Counted from the first letter of the stretch, positions 1 through 7,681 are shown. The stretch is 13,082 bases of DNA from Alphaproteobacteria bacterium (GCA_018971405.1 JAGXAX010000017.1:1-13082), one strand, 5' to 3'. The notes: generated from the letters alone by a model not told the origin. Numbers and translations are program-made.

Positions 1-1
1 A

Positions 2-1363
2 CTTTCCCGCGCCAGCGCCGAGATCATGAGCGGGCTTGGGCTCATGATCGTTCTATTTTGCGTTTTTTTCTATACGCGCAACACGCCGTTTCCCGGCCCT
101 GCCGCCCTGCCGCCGGTGCTGGCCACGACGTTTCTGCTGTGGGCGAACATCGAGCGCGAAACGGCGGTGAAAAGGCTTCTCGAATGCAGGCCCGCCGTCG
201 GCATCGGCCTCATTTCATACGGTCTTTATCTCTATCACTGGCCGCTGCTGGCTTTCACGCATTATTATCTCGGCAGTGCGCCTTCGCCGCTGAAGGGCGC
301 GGGGCTGATCGCGCTGGCTTTCGTCCTCGCGGCGCTTTCCTATTTTTATATCGAGCAGCCGATCCGCTCCGGACGGGTTTTTAAAAGAAAAGCGCTGTTT
401 GTTTTTTCCGGCCTCGGGCTTGCGGCGTTCGGGATTGCCGGACTGATCGGGCTGCATACGCGCGGCCTGCCGCAGCGCTTCGATGCCGCCGTCCTGCGTT
501 ATGCCATGACCAATGACGACGGCGGCGCGGGGCTGGCGCCGGAAAAATGCGCGCCCGCCGCCTTACCCGACCTGAAGGGCGTGGACATCTGCAAATTCGG
601 CGCGTCGGTGACGGCGCACCCTGATTTTCTGCTGTGGGGCGACAGCCATGCGGCGTCGCTGCAGACGGCGGCGGCCGTGGACGCCTTTCACGGCGGCGTG
701 ACCGGCTGGTCTGTCACGCGCAGCGGCTGCCCGTCTCTCGTCGGCGCCGCGCGCGCCGACGGCTTTGCCGACTATTCCTGCCCCGACATCGCGGCGGGCG
801 CGCTGCAGCTCATCCGGCAAAACCATATCCGCAACGTCCTGCTCGTCACGCGCTGGGACATGTATGCGCTTGGCTGGGAAAAAGGCAGCGATGAAACGAC
901 GCGCGCGCCGTTCATTTCCTTCACGACAAAGGACGGGCAGCGGCTTTTACGCAAGCGGGCCTTCGCCGCCGCCTTCATGGAAACGGTAAAGGAGCTGAAC
1001 GGGCTGGGCGTCAATATCTGGGTCGTCAAACAGGTGCCGCCGCAGCTGGTTTATGTTTCGTCGGCGCTGGCGCGCGCCGCCTATTTCGGACGCGATCCGG
1101 AAACGCTGCAAAGGAGTTACGCGGCGATTTTACGCCGCCGCCGCTTTATCGATGCCGTGATGGATGGCGCGGCGAAAGAATATCCACTGCATTTCATCGA
1201 CCCCGCAGACACCTTCTGTCCCGCGCGCAAAACCTGCCTGATCGCCGTGGACGGGCAGTCGCTTTACACGGACAACACGCATCTTTCCACGTTCGGCGCG
1301 TTGTGGAGCCGTCATATGCTCGACCCGTTTTTCAAAACGCTGCAGGCATCGCGGCTGAAATGA
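2..1363 (+). CDS. Acyltransferase-3 / SGNH O-acyltransferase, 3' part (5' end outside window)
   Basis: The frame is open to the left edge and the ATG at 26 lies inside the protein, so this is a C-terminal fragment of about 453 residues. Counting from that ATG, residues 1-145 hold several membrane helices ending the acyltransferase-3 domain, including a SYGLYLYHWPLL segment (residues 64-75) typical of OafA/OatA-like proteins. A periplasmic SGNH-hydrolase-like domain follows: block I is GDSHA (205-209, catalytic Ser) and block V is DNTHLS (416-421, catalytic Asp/His). Family members use the membrane domain to move acetyl groups across the inner membrane and the SGNH domain to place them on surface polysaccharide, LPS O-antigen or peptidoglycan. 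The substrate cannot be read from the sequence. The gene converges on the hsp20-like gene. Both catalytic blocks are present, so nothing suggests decay. Confidence 0.9.
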   Translation, partial: LSRASAEIMSGLGLMIVLFCVFFYTRNTPFPGPAALPPVLATTFLLWANIERETAVKRLLECRPAVGIGLISYGLYLYHWPLLAFTHYYLGSAPSPLKGAGLIALAFVLAALSYFYIEQPIRSGRVFKRKALFVFSGLGLAAFGIAGLIGLHTRGLPQRFDAAVLRYAMTNDDGGAGLAPEKCAPAALPDLKGVDICKFGASVTAHPDFLLWGDSHAASLQTAAAVDAFHGGVTGWSVTRSGCPSLVGAARADGFADYSCPDIAAGALQLIRQNHIRNVLLVTRWDMYALGWEKGSDETTRAPFISFTTKDGQRLLRKRAFAAAFMETVKELNGLGVNIWVVKQVPPQLVYVSSALARAAYFGRDPETLQRSYAAILRRRRFIDAVMDGAAKEYPLHFIDPADTFCPARKTCLIAVDGQSLYTDNTHLSTFGALWSRHMLDPFFKTLQASRLK

Positions 1364-1397
1364 CCGCGGCCGTGGCGCTTGCGCCGCCATGCCGCGG
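1364..1397. terminator. Hairpin between convergent genes (possible bidirectional terminator)
   Basis: Starting at the first base after the acyltransferase stop, CCGCGGC (1364-1370) pairs with GCCGCGG (1391-1397), with an inner GGCGC-TT-GCGCC stem at 1374-1385. It lies between two convergent genes, where a shared transcription stop is expected. No T-run follows on either strand, so intrinsic termination is uncertain. Confidence 0.35.
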
Positions 1398-1433
1398 CCC
1401 CTCAATGCCGTGCTTCCGCTGAAGCGCTCACCC

Positions 1434-2027
1434 TCAGTCCAGATCCTTGATAGGGAGATTGCGGGATTCCGTCTTTTCTACCGCTTTTTTGGGTACGGTG
1501 ATCGTCAGCATGCCTTCCTTATAGGTAGCCCGGGCCTGCGCTGCATCGGCCGTTTGCGGCAGGGTAATCGTGCGCTCGAAAGCGCCGCCGGAATTTTCAC
1601 GCAACAGATAGTTTTTACCCTTCACGTCCTTTTTCTCCGTGCTTGTGCCTTTGATGGAGATGTAGTTTCTGGCGATGGAAATATGGATGTCCTTGGGAGC
1701 GCGCCCCGCCAGCGCCATGCGGATGACGAAGTTCCCGCCGCTGTCGATGACGTCCGTCGCCGGATAAGCGTCCATATCCGCCAGAAAGCCCGCCTGTTCC
1801 GGCCAGTCCATCCATATGTTTTCACCGGGAAAGCCGTTAAAAAAATCTTCCATGCGATTGTTCATGTTGACCATTTCGTCAAAAGCGCGGACAGGCGGCG
1901 CGGCGGCGGGCGTACCAGCTGTTTGCGTGATCTCTATCGTCTGCGCATGCGCGGATGTTTGCAGGCCTGTCGCCGCGCATAAGGCGACGGCGGCGGTTAA
2001 ACATATTTTAGGAAGTTTATATTTCAT
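1434..2027 (-). CDS. Exported Hsp20-family small heat shock protein
   Basis: A 197-residue protein. Residues 1-28 form a Sec-type signal peptide (MKYK basic start, hydrophobic TAAVALCAAT, cleavage near AHA-Q), so the product is predicted to be periplasmic. The alpha-crystallin domain spans about residues 88-180 and ends in the hallmark A...GMLTITVPK (residues 165-180). A short C-terminal tail carries LPI (191-193), which fits the I/L-x-I motif used for oligomer docking. Small heat shock proteins hold unfolding clients without ATP and are mostly cytosolic, so the signal peptide is notable. Start choice is supported by AGGAG about 7 bases upstream (2035-2039 on the minus strand) and by the signal peptide beginning right there. 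A perfect TATAAT and an FNR-type box lie upstream, suggesting low-oxygen control. Confidence 0.9.
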   Translation of the reverse strand: MKYKLPKICLTAAVALCAATGLQTSAHAQTIEITQTAGTPAAAPPVRAFDEMVNMNNRMEDFFNGFPGENIWMDWPEQAGFLADMDAYPATDVIDSGGNFVIRMALAGRAPKDIHISIARNYISIKGTSTEKKDVKGKNYLLRENSGGAFERTITLPQTADAAQARATYKEGMLTITVPKKAVEKTESRNLPIKDLD

Positions 2028-2059
2028 GGGTTTTTCTCCTTTCTGTTATATTTCCACTT

Positions 2060-2065
2060 ATTATA
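2060..2065 (-). promoter_or_regulatory. -10 box of the hsp20-like gene
   Basis: The minus strand reads TATAAT exactly. Transcription would start near 2053, leaving a leader of about 25 bases before the ATG at 2027. No good TTGACA-like -35 sits 16-18 bases upstream, which fits an activator-dependent promoter. Confidence 0.5.
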
Positions 2066-2096
2066 CGCTTTGTGCTTACAAAGGCCTTACAGGGCA

Positions 2097-2110
2097 TTGA
2101 CCCATATCAA
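2097..2110. promoter_or_regulatory. FNR/FixK/ANR-type binding site (hsp20-hydrolase region)
   Basis: The sequence is TTGAC-CCAT-ATCAA, matching the FNR/ANR/FixK consensus (TTGAT/C-N4-A/GTCAA) at every half-site base. Its centre is 41 bases from the centre of the TATAAT box of the hsp20-like gene, which is one helical turn farther than the classic class II position of about 30. It most likely serves hsp20; the plus-strand side has no -10 at the matching distance. Confidence 0.6.
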
Positions 2111-2242
2111 GGGTTCTCCGCCGCTCCTGCGCGCCGCCTGCGCCAAACAAGCGGCTGCCGTGTTGACCCGCCGCCCCTGCGGTCTTAACGTTGTGGACGC
2201 CTGCAGGCGCCCGGAACGCTCGCCGCCGTCTACGTCTGGTTC

Positions 2243-2350
2243 ATGATGCCGGTCGAGAGCGGCATGAAGGGCTGGGTCGCGCGGCGGATCAATTTCTCGG
2301 CGCAAAAACACAAAACGCATCTGACACGCATGGAAGGGAGACAGATATGA
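2243..2350 (+). CDS. Short ORF or gene remnant coupled to the downstream hydrolase
   Basis: A 35-residue frame from ATG 2243, rich in basic residues toward its end, stops with TGA at 2348-2350 and overlaps the hydrolase ATG (2347) as ATGA. Read upstream of the ATG, the same frame gives a hydrophobic stretch (TLAAVYVWFMM) that looks like the last membrane helix of a larger protein, but a TAA at 2186-2188 ends it. No ribosome site is visible before 2243. It may be the tail of a decayed membrane-protein gene or a leader ORF coupled to translation of the hydrolase. I do not recognise the family, and chance remains possible. Confidence 0.2.
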   Translation: MMPVESGMKGWVARRINFSAQKHKTHLTRMEGRQI

Positions 2351-3489
2351 CGCATAAAATAGAGCAGGCGCACCGTTATCCGGAGGTGGGGTCGCCGTTT
2401 TTCTGGCCGCTGGGCATCGCGCTCAAAATGGGCGTGCAGGCGCTCGACCTCGAGCGCAAGAACATGGCGTTTCTCGAAGAAGTAGAGAAAACCGAAATCG
2501 AGAAACCGCGCCCGCAGTTCGCCAGCCCGAACAGGGAAATGTGCCAACTCCGCACTTTCACGCTGCGCGACTTCTCCCGAAAGCCGGCCAGGGGAGAAAT
2601 CCCGACGTTCTTGCTGCCGCCCTATGCGGGGCATACGTCGGTCATCGCCGACTTCCACAAAAAGCAGAGTCTCGTCGAGACGCTGCTGGAAAACGGCATC
2701 ACCGACATCAGGCTCGCCGACTGGCACGGCGCGACGGAGGAGATGAAGGATTACGACATCGACAATTACCTTGAAGAGCTCCATGTCGCCGTGACCGACC
2801 TCGGCGGGCGCGTCAATCTTGTGGGTCTTTGTCAGGGCGGATGGATGGCGAGCCTTTACGCGGCGCGTTTCCCGGCCGCCGTCGGGGCGCTTGTGCTGGC
2901 CGGTTCACCGATCGACACGCAGGCGGGATCGGGCGTCATCAAGGCCTTTGCAGACGATCTGCCGCCGAGTTTTTATGAAGGGCTGGTGGCGTCAGGCGGC
3001 GGGCTTCTGAAGGGCGCCTACATGCTTGAAGGGTTCAAGAGCATGAATGCCGAGAAGCAGTACGTCGAAAAATACGTCGAGCTTTACGAGCATATCGACG
3101 ACCCCGACTACGTGAAGCGCACGGAAAACTTCGAACGCTGGTACGAATATACCATCAACCTGCCCGGCAAGTGGTATCTGCAGGTCGTGCGGCAGTTGTT
3201 CCACGATAACCTGTTCGTGAAGGGCAGGTTCACCGGCCTTGGCAGGACGCTCGACCCGAAAGACATCAAATGCCCGCTCTATCTGCTGGCGGGTGAGAAG
3301 GACGACATCACGCCGAAAGAGCAAGTGTTTGGCGCGGCAAAATATTTCGGCACGCCGAAAGCGCATGTCGTCGAGGAATGCGCCGCCGGCGGACACATCG
3401 GCCTTTTCATGGGCAGCAACGCGCTCGCGCATAACTGGACGAAGATCGCCGCGTGGCTCAAGCGGCAGGAGGTGCGGAAAGTCGCCTGA
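2347..3489 (+). CDS. PHA synthase/depolymerase-like alpha/beta hydrolase with Cys nucleophile
   Basis: A 380-residue alpha/beta-hydrolase related to polyhydroxyalkanoate enzymes. Its nucleophile elbow is GLCQGG (residues 160-165, Cys162), the cysteine variant of the lipase box found in PhaC synthases; intracellular PhaZ depolymerases also use cysteine. The other triad members fit AGEKDD (Asp319 or Asp320) and GGHIG (His350). The segment LADWHGA (123-129) matches the DW-containing strand of the family. It has no signal peptide and is predicted cytosolic or granule-bound. At 380 residues it is far shorter than class I PhaC (about 590) and nearer to class III PhaC or PhaZ, so synthase versus depolymerase cannot be settled. 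The start at 2347 is chosen for GGGAG six bases upstream; the in-frame upstream extension to 2191 is arginine-rich and not family-like. No phasin, phaA or phaB lies nearby. Confidence 0.8.
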   Translation: MTHKIEQAHRYPEVGSPFFWPLGIALKMGVQALDLERKNMAFLEEVEKTEIEKPRPQFASPNREMCQLRTFTLRDFSRKPARGEIPTFLLPPYAGHTSVIADFHKKQSLVETLLENGITDIRLADWHGATEEMKDYDIDNYLEELHVAVTDLGGRVNLVGLCQGGWMASLYAARFPAAVGALVLAGSPIDTQAGSGVIKAFADDLPPSFYEGLVASGGGLLKGAYMLEGFKSMNAEKQYVEKYVELYEHIDDPDYVKRTENFERWYEYTINLPGKWYLQVVRQLFHDNLFVKGRFTGLGRTLDPKDIKCPLYLLAGEKDDITPKEQVFGAAKYFGTPKAHVVEECAAGGHIGLFMGSNALAHNWTKIAAWLKRQEVRKVA

Positions 3490-3504
3490 AACAGGCCGTC
3501 CGGC

Positions 3505-4647
3505 TCATTTTTGCGCGGCGGCGAGCGCTTCCAGCTGCGCGTTGTCCGGATTAAGCCGCAGCGCGGCCGCCAGCGCCGCTTGCGCCTTGCCGGCTTCGCC
3601 GAGCACGCGGCAGGAGCGAATCAGCCGGAGCCAGCCTTGCACATCATGCGGGTCTTTTTCCAGCTTTGCCGCCAGCGCCGCCACCATGGCGTTGATCATG
3701 CCGGCGCGGGCGGCGGGGTCTTTGGCCCAGGCGGGCATCTTTTGCCCTTGCGCCGTCAGGGGGGACGGACGGCCTTGCGCCGCCGGCTTCGCGGGCGCGG
3801 CAGGCTCTATGTCGGCGGCATCGAATTTCCCCGCCTGGGCCGCCGCGTCGATGCGGTTTTTGAGCAGGACGGCCCACGGCGCGCCGGCAGGGGTTTCGCT
3901 TTGCAGCTTCTTCCAGATGGCGACGGCCTTTCTGAAGCGACCCTGTTGCGCTTCCGCAAGGCCCATGTAAAAAGTGGCGCGCGGGTCATTTTTGTCGTGC
4001 CGCAGGGCCTGATAGAAGGCCTCCTGCGCTTGCGCCACAACCATGCCGCCGTTGGCAAGGGTGATTGTTTCCGCCATTTGCGACCAGAGTTCCGCCGTGT
4101 CTTCGCCGCGGGCGATGGCTTTGCGGTAAGCGTTGGCGGAATCGACATAGTCCTGCAACAGGTAGAGAATATCGGCAAAGCGCCTGTACCCCGCCGCGGT
4201 CGGCGCTGTCTGCAATTTTTCGTCAAGGCGCTGCGCTGCCGTGGCGAGCAGGAAGCGCGGGTTCTTCATTCGCGCGGCATAAGGCGCGTCCGGCAGCCCC
4301 GGCGCGCCGAGCATGGCGTAGATAAACACCGCCGCCAGCGGCAGGAAAACGATGATCACGGCGGCGCATATTTTGCGCGGGCCGGCCGGCGGGGTCGCGC
4401 GCGCTTCCGGCGGCTTTGCGGCGGCGAGCATGCGGCGGCGGATTTCGGCGCGGGTGTCGGCGGCCTGCGCCGCCGTCAGCAGCCCGCGCGCGATGTCGCT
4501 TTCCACCTCGTCCAGCTGGGCGCGGTAAATGGCCATGTCGCGCAGGCTGTCGGACACGGCCTCTTCCTGCCGTTTTGCAAGCAGGGGGCGCGTCAGCAGA
4601 GTGACGGTTGCGCCGGTCATGAGGAGAAGGATGATTCCGAACATCAT
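3505..4647 (-). CDS. ccmI: Cytochrome c maturation protein CcmI (CycH), apocytochrome chaperone
   Basis: A 380-residue inner-membrane protein. Helix 1 covers about residues 3-20 and helix 2 about 93-113, with a cytoplasmic segment between them containing YRAQLDEVESDIARGLL (41-57), the typical CcmI signature. The periplasmic part from about 130 has TPR-like helical repeats (for example around 155-180, 187-215 and 222-248). In System I, CcmI binds the C-terminal helix of apocytochrome c and hands it to CcmF/CcmH for haem ligation. It is the last gene of the operon. Its ATG overlaps the ccmH stop as ATGA, and its stop lies 15 bases from the convergent hydrolase stop. Confidence 0.93.
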   Translation of the reverse strand: MMFGIILLLMTGATVTLLTRPLLAKRQEEAVSDSLRDMAIYRAQLDEVESDIARGLLTAAQAADTRAEIRRRMLAAAKPPEARATPPAGPRKICAAVIIVFLPLAAVFIYAMLGAPGLPDAPYAARMKNPRFLLATAAQRLDEKLQTAPTAAGYRRFADILYLLQDYVDSANAYRKAIARGEDTAELWSQMAETITLANGGMVVAQAQEAFYQALRHDKNDPRATFYMGLAEAQQGRFRKAVAIWKKLQSETPAGAPWAVLLKNRIDAAAQAGKFDAADIEPAAPAKPAAQGRPSPLTAQGQKMPAWAKDPAARAGMINAMVAALAAKLEKDPHDVQGWLRLIRSCRVLGEAGKAQAALAAALRLNPDNAQLEALAAAQK

Positions 4648-5111
4648 GGCCCTTTCGCCCTTTCGTCATCGGGTCTGGAAAGAAAATCTTTTTCTTCCGC
4701 CGACAGTTCCGGCGCGGGAGCGGGATTTGACCGCAGGAAGTTCCACCCCGCCAGCGCGGCGGCGAGCAGGATGATCGCAGGGCCAGCCCAAAGCAGGGCG
4801 GTATCCCTGTCGAGCGGCGGGTCCATAAGGACGAAGTTACCGTAGCGGGCGACGATATATTGCACGGCCTGCGCATCCGTGTCGCCCTTCAGCAGTCTCT
4901 GGCGCACCAGCAGGCGGAGGTCGTGCGCGAGATCGGCGTTTGAATCGGCGATCGACTCGCCTTGGCAGACGGGGCAGCGCAATTGCGCGTCGAGAGCTTC
5001 GGCGCGTTTCTCGAGCGCGTGATCGGCAAGCATTTCGTCAGGCAGCACCGCCCGCGCCGCGGCGGGTGCGAGGCAAAGGGCCAGCGCGAGCATGAAGAAA
5101 AAGCGTTTCAT
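4644..5111 (-). CDS. ccmH: Cytochrome c maturation protein CcmH (thiol reductant of apocytochrome)
   Basis: A 155-residue protein: signal peptide to about residue 21, a periplasmic three-helix domain with the redox motif LRCPVCQ (Cys46 and Cys49), conserved RYGxFVL (89-95, here RYGNFVL), then one membrane helix (about 106-126) and a short cytoplasmic tail. CcmH keeps the CXXCH cysteines of apocytochromes reduced, works with CcmG, and joins CcmF and CcmI in the haem ligase complex. It is the short, CcmI-separate form rather than the fused E. coli type. It overlaps ccmG and ccmI by ATGA on each side, indicating coupled translation. Confidence 0.95.
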   Translation of the reverse strand: MKRFFFMLALALCLAPAAARAVLPDEMLADHALEKRAEALDAQLRCPVCQGESIADSNADLAHDLRLLVRQRLLKGDTDAQAVQYIVARYGNFVLMDPPLDRDTALLWAGPAIILLAAALAGWNFLRSNPAPAPELSAEEKDFLSRPDDERAKGP

Positions 5112-5641
5112 TTTTCGAGCCTCGCGACGAGAGGAAGGATGGTTTTCCTGATCACATCCGGCGTCATCGGGCCGGTCTGCTTGTAGCGGATGATGCCCTG
5201 TCTGTCGATGATATAGGTTTCCGGCACGCCGTAGAGGCCGAAGTCGATGCCGGTGCGGCCGCGGGCGTCGGTCACGACCGCGTCATAGGGGTTGCCGTGC
5301 TTTTCGAGCCATGCGCGCGCGGCCGCGCTTTTGTCCTCGTAGTCGACGCCGACGAGCGCCGCGCCGTGGCCTTTCAGCAGGGAAAGATAAGGATGCTCGA
5401 TGCCGCAATCGACGCACCATGAGGCGAAGAAACCGAGCAGCGTGACGCGGCCTTTCAAATCCGCGGCGGTGAAAGGTTTCCGGCCTTTGTCAAGATTGGG
5501 CAGATCGAAGACGGGTGCGGGCTTGCCGATCATCACCGAGGGGATGTCGCTTGGCATGTCGCCGCGGTCGATCAGGACGATGCGCCAGTAAAAAATCCCC
5601 GCAAGCGCAAGAAAAATGATGAGCGGCAGAAAGCGTTTCAT
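5108..5641 (-). CDS. ccmG: Cytochrome c maturation thiol:disulfide oxidoreductase CcmG (DsbE)
   Basis: A 177-residue protein anchored by one N-terminal helix (about residues 3-19) with a periplasmic thioredoxin fold. The active site is ASWCVDC (Cys76 and Cys79) and the cis-proline loop is GVPETYIID (Pro140). CcmG passes electrons from CcdA/DsbD-type proteins to CcmH or directly to apocytochrome. Most CcmG proteins I know read WCVPC or similar; the Asp before the second cysteine is a mild departure that could shift its redox potential. It overlaps both ccmF and ccmH by ATGA. No CcdA or DsbD reductant is encoded in the window. Confidence 0.95.
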   Translation of the reverse strand: MKRFLPLIIFLALAGIFYWRIVLIDRGDMPSDIPSVMIGKPAPVFDLPNLDKGRKPFTAADLKGRVTLLGFFASWCVDCGIEHPYLSLLKGHGAALVGVDYEDKSAAARAWLEKHGNPYDAVVTDARGRTGIDFGLYGVPETYIIDRQGIIRYKQTGPMTPDVIRKTILPLVARLEK

Positions 5642-7620
5642 GAGGCCTTCCTTTCGGGCGCGGCGATCCTATGCCGGCGGTCGGTGAGGGCGAGCAGCCC
5701 CCCGGCCGCGAACATCCCGCCGCCGAGGAAAATCCATACCACGAAAGGATCGTAATAGATGCGCGTGATATAGCCGCCTTTTTCGTCGCGCCCGTCAAGT
5801 ACGACGTAGAGGTCGCCCAGTAAGGTCGTGCGGATTGCGGCGTGGGTCGTGTCCTCCGGCGGCACGGCGAAATGCCTCTTTTCCGGCTGCATGACGGCGA
5901 CCGGCCTGCCGCCGGATGTCACGTCGAACGTGCCGCGCGAGAAGGTATAACCTGGGCCTTTGATATCGTCGCGGACTTTTTTGAGGGTCAGGCTGAAGCC
6001 GGAGACCTGCACGCTTTCGCCGGTATGCATGATCTGTATGCTTTGCGTGCGCCCGAGCGCGGAGCCGGCGATGCCGAGGATGACGCAGGCCATGCCGATA
6101 TGGGCGACTGTCATGCCGTGAAAGGCACGGGGCAGCTTGAAGAGGCGTTGCAGGGATGTTTTGAATGGCGCATCGAACAAATGGATTTGCTGCGCCACGC
6201 CCGCCAGCATGCCCGCAAGAATCCATGCGGCGAGCGCGGCGGCCGCGGCCGCGGCGATAAAGCGGCCATGACCCGCCATCATAAGAGCGATGCCGCCCGC
6301 CAGCGCGGCGGCGATGAAAAAAGCGGGCATGAGGCGTTTCAGGGCAATTTTCAAACTGCCGCGCTTCCACGCCAGCAGCGCGCCAATGGGCATGGCGATG
6401 CAGGCGGGGATGATGATCGGCACGAAGGTGGCGTTGAAAAACGGGGGACCGACAGAGACTTTGCCGAGGCCGAGCGCGTCGGCGAACAAAGGGTAAAGCG
6501 TGCCGAGAAAGACCGTGCCGAGCGCGGCGGAGAGGAAGACGTTGCCGAACAAAAGCCCGCCCTCGCGTGAGACGGGCGCGAAGAGCGCGCCGCTTTTCAA
6601 GGAGGGCGCGCGCAAGCCGAACAGCGCGAGCGAACTGCCGATGACGACGCCGAGCAGCGCAAGGATATAAATGCCGCGTTGCGGATCTGTCGCGAAACTG
6701 TGCACCGAGGTGAGCACGCCGGAGCGCACGAGGAAGGTGCCGAGCAGGGAAAGCGAAAAAGTGATGATGGCAAGCAGCACCGTCCACGCCTTCATCGTGC
6801 CGCGCTTTTCGACCACGGTGAGGGCATGCAGCAGCGCCGTGCCCGCGAGCCACGGCATGAAGGAGGCGTTTTCCGTCGGGTCCCAGTACCACCAGCCGCC
6901 CCAGCCGAGCGTATAGTATGCCCACCACGAGCCTCCCGTAATCCCTAAAGTGAGAAAGCACCACGCGCCGAGGCTCCACGGGCGGATCCAGTGCGCCCAG
7001 GCGGCGTCTACCTTGCCCTCGATCAGCGCGGCGATGGCGAAGGAGAAGGCCATCGAGAAGCCGACATAGCCGAGATAGAGGATCGGCGGGTGGAAGGCGA
7101 GACCCGGGTCTTCAAGCAGCGGATTCAGCCCTTGACCGTTGAGCGGCGCGGGATCGAGCCGCAGAAACGGATTGGAGGTGAGCAGGATGAACAGCAAAAA
7201 ACCAAAAGACACCATCGACTGCACGGCCAGCGCGCGGGTGCGGAGGCCGCGCGGCAGTTTCCCGCCGGACAGCGCGACCGCGGCGGCGTACCCTGTCAAA
7301 ATCAGCTCCCATAGCAGCATCGAGCCTTCGTGGTCGCCCCAGACGCCGGTGATTTTGTAGAAGAGCGGTTTGTCGCTGTAGCGGTTCTGCGCGACGTTGA
7401 GGACGGAAAAGTCGCTGGTGACGTAGCAATACATCAGCGCGAAGAAGGCCGCCGCGGCGAGCAGGAATTGCAGGAGGGCGGCGGGCTTGGCGACCGCCAT
7501 CAGCGCTGCGTCGTTCCGCTGCGCCCCGACCAACGGAACGACGGCTTGCACCGCTGCCACCAGCAGGGCGAGAATCAGGGCGAAATGACCGGTTTCAGCG
7601 ACCATGAACAGAGCATCCAT
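5638..7620 (-). CDS. ccmF: Cytochrome c haem lyase subunit CcmF
   Basis: A 660-residue polytopic inner-membrane protein of normal family length. It carries the haem-handling WWD domain (residues about 239-257, with GGWWYWDPTENASF), the conserved HEGSMLLWELI (97-107), FHPPILYLGYVGFS (176-189), and VHSFATDP (306-313) with a candidate haem-ligand His307. A periplasmic domain precedes the last helix. CcmF accepts haem from holo-CcmE and ligates it to the CXXCH of apocytochromes with CcmH and CcmI. No clear ribosome site precedes ATG 7620. A second ATG at 7605 gives MVAETGHFALIL, which aligns better with the family start (M-x-x-E-x-GHFAL), so the true start may be 7605. It opens the second half of the operon after a 156-base gap. 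Confidence 0.96.
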   Translation of the reverse strand: MDALFMVAETGHFALILALLVAAVQAVVPLVGAQRNDAALMAVAKPAALLQFLLAAAAFFALMYCYVTSDFSVLNVAQNRYSDKPLFYKITGVWGDHEGSMLLWELILTGYAAAVALSGGKLPRGLRTRALAVQSMVSFGFLLFILLTSNPFLRLDPAPLNGQGLNPLLEDPGLAFHPPILYLGYVGFSMAFSFAIAALIEGKVDAAWAHWIRPWSLGAWCFLTLGITGGSWWAYYTLGWGGWWYWDPTENASFMPWLAGTALLHALTVVEKRGTMKAWTVLLAIITFSLSLLGTFLVRSGVLTSVHSFATDPQRGIYILALLGVVIGSSLALFGLRAPSLKSGALFAPVSREGGLLFGNVFLSAALGTVFLGTLYPLFADALGLGKVSVGPPFFNATFVPIIIPACIAMPIGALLAWKRGSLKIALKRLMPAFFIAAALAGGIALMMAGHGRFIAAAAAAALAAWILAGMLAGVAQQIHLFDAPFKTSLQRLFKLPRAFHGMTVAHIGMACVILGIAGSALGRTQSIQIMHTGESVQVSGFSLTLKKVRDDIKGPGYTFSRGTFDVTSGGRPVAVMQPEKRHFAVPPEDTTHAAIRTTLLGDLYVVLDGRDEKGGYITRIYYDPFVVWIFLGGGMFAAGGLLALTDRRHRIAAPERKAS

Positions 7621-7681
7621 ATATACGGCTGATGAGTGTCTGGTTTAACACCTTAGAGGCGGAGAGTCATCTTTTTACACG

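Larger units (their letters stand above)
2028..2346. other. Divergent intergenic region between hsp20-like and PhaC/PhaZ-like genes
   Basis: These 319 bases hold the hsp20 ribosome site and -10 box, an FNR/FixK-type palindrome at 2097-2110, and a short open frame ending at 2350. Bases 2111-2240 are GC-rich with no promoter-like hexamers on the plus strand, so the start of plus-strand transcription for the hydrolase is not visible. The plus-strand frame that ends at 2350 is broken by TAA at 2186-2188, so there is no intact second gene here. Confidence 0.6.

Noticed and set aside
1867..1882. TTGAC...GTCAA resembling an FNR box
   Set aside because: The spacer is six bases rather than four and it lies inside the hsp20 coding region.
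1389..1982. 197-codon plus-strand frame
   Set aside because: It is antisense to the hsp20-like gene, which has a clear alpha-crystallin domain, signal peptide and ribosome site; the plus-strand translation has no recognisable domain.
3511..4845. 444-codon plus-strand frame
   Set aside because: It runs antisense over ccmI and ccmH, is Arg/Gly-rich as expected from GC-rich shadow frames, and has no family features.
5795..6979. 394-codon minus-strand frame
   Set aside because: It is an out-of-frame shadow inside ccmF with strongly Arg/His-biased composition.
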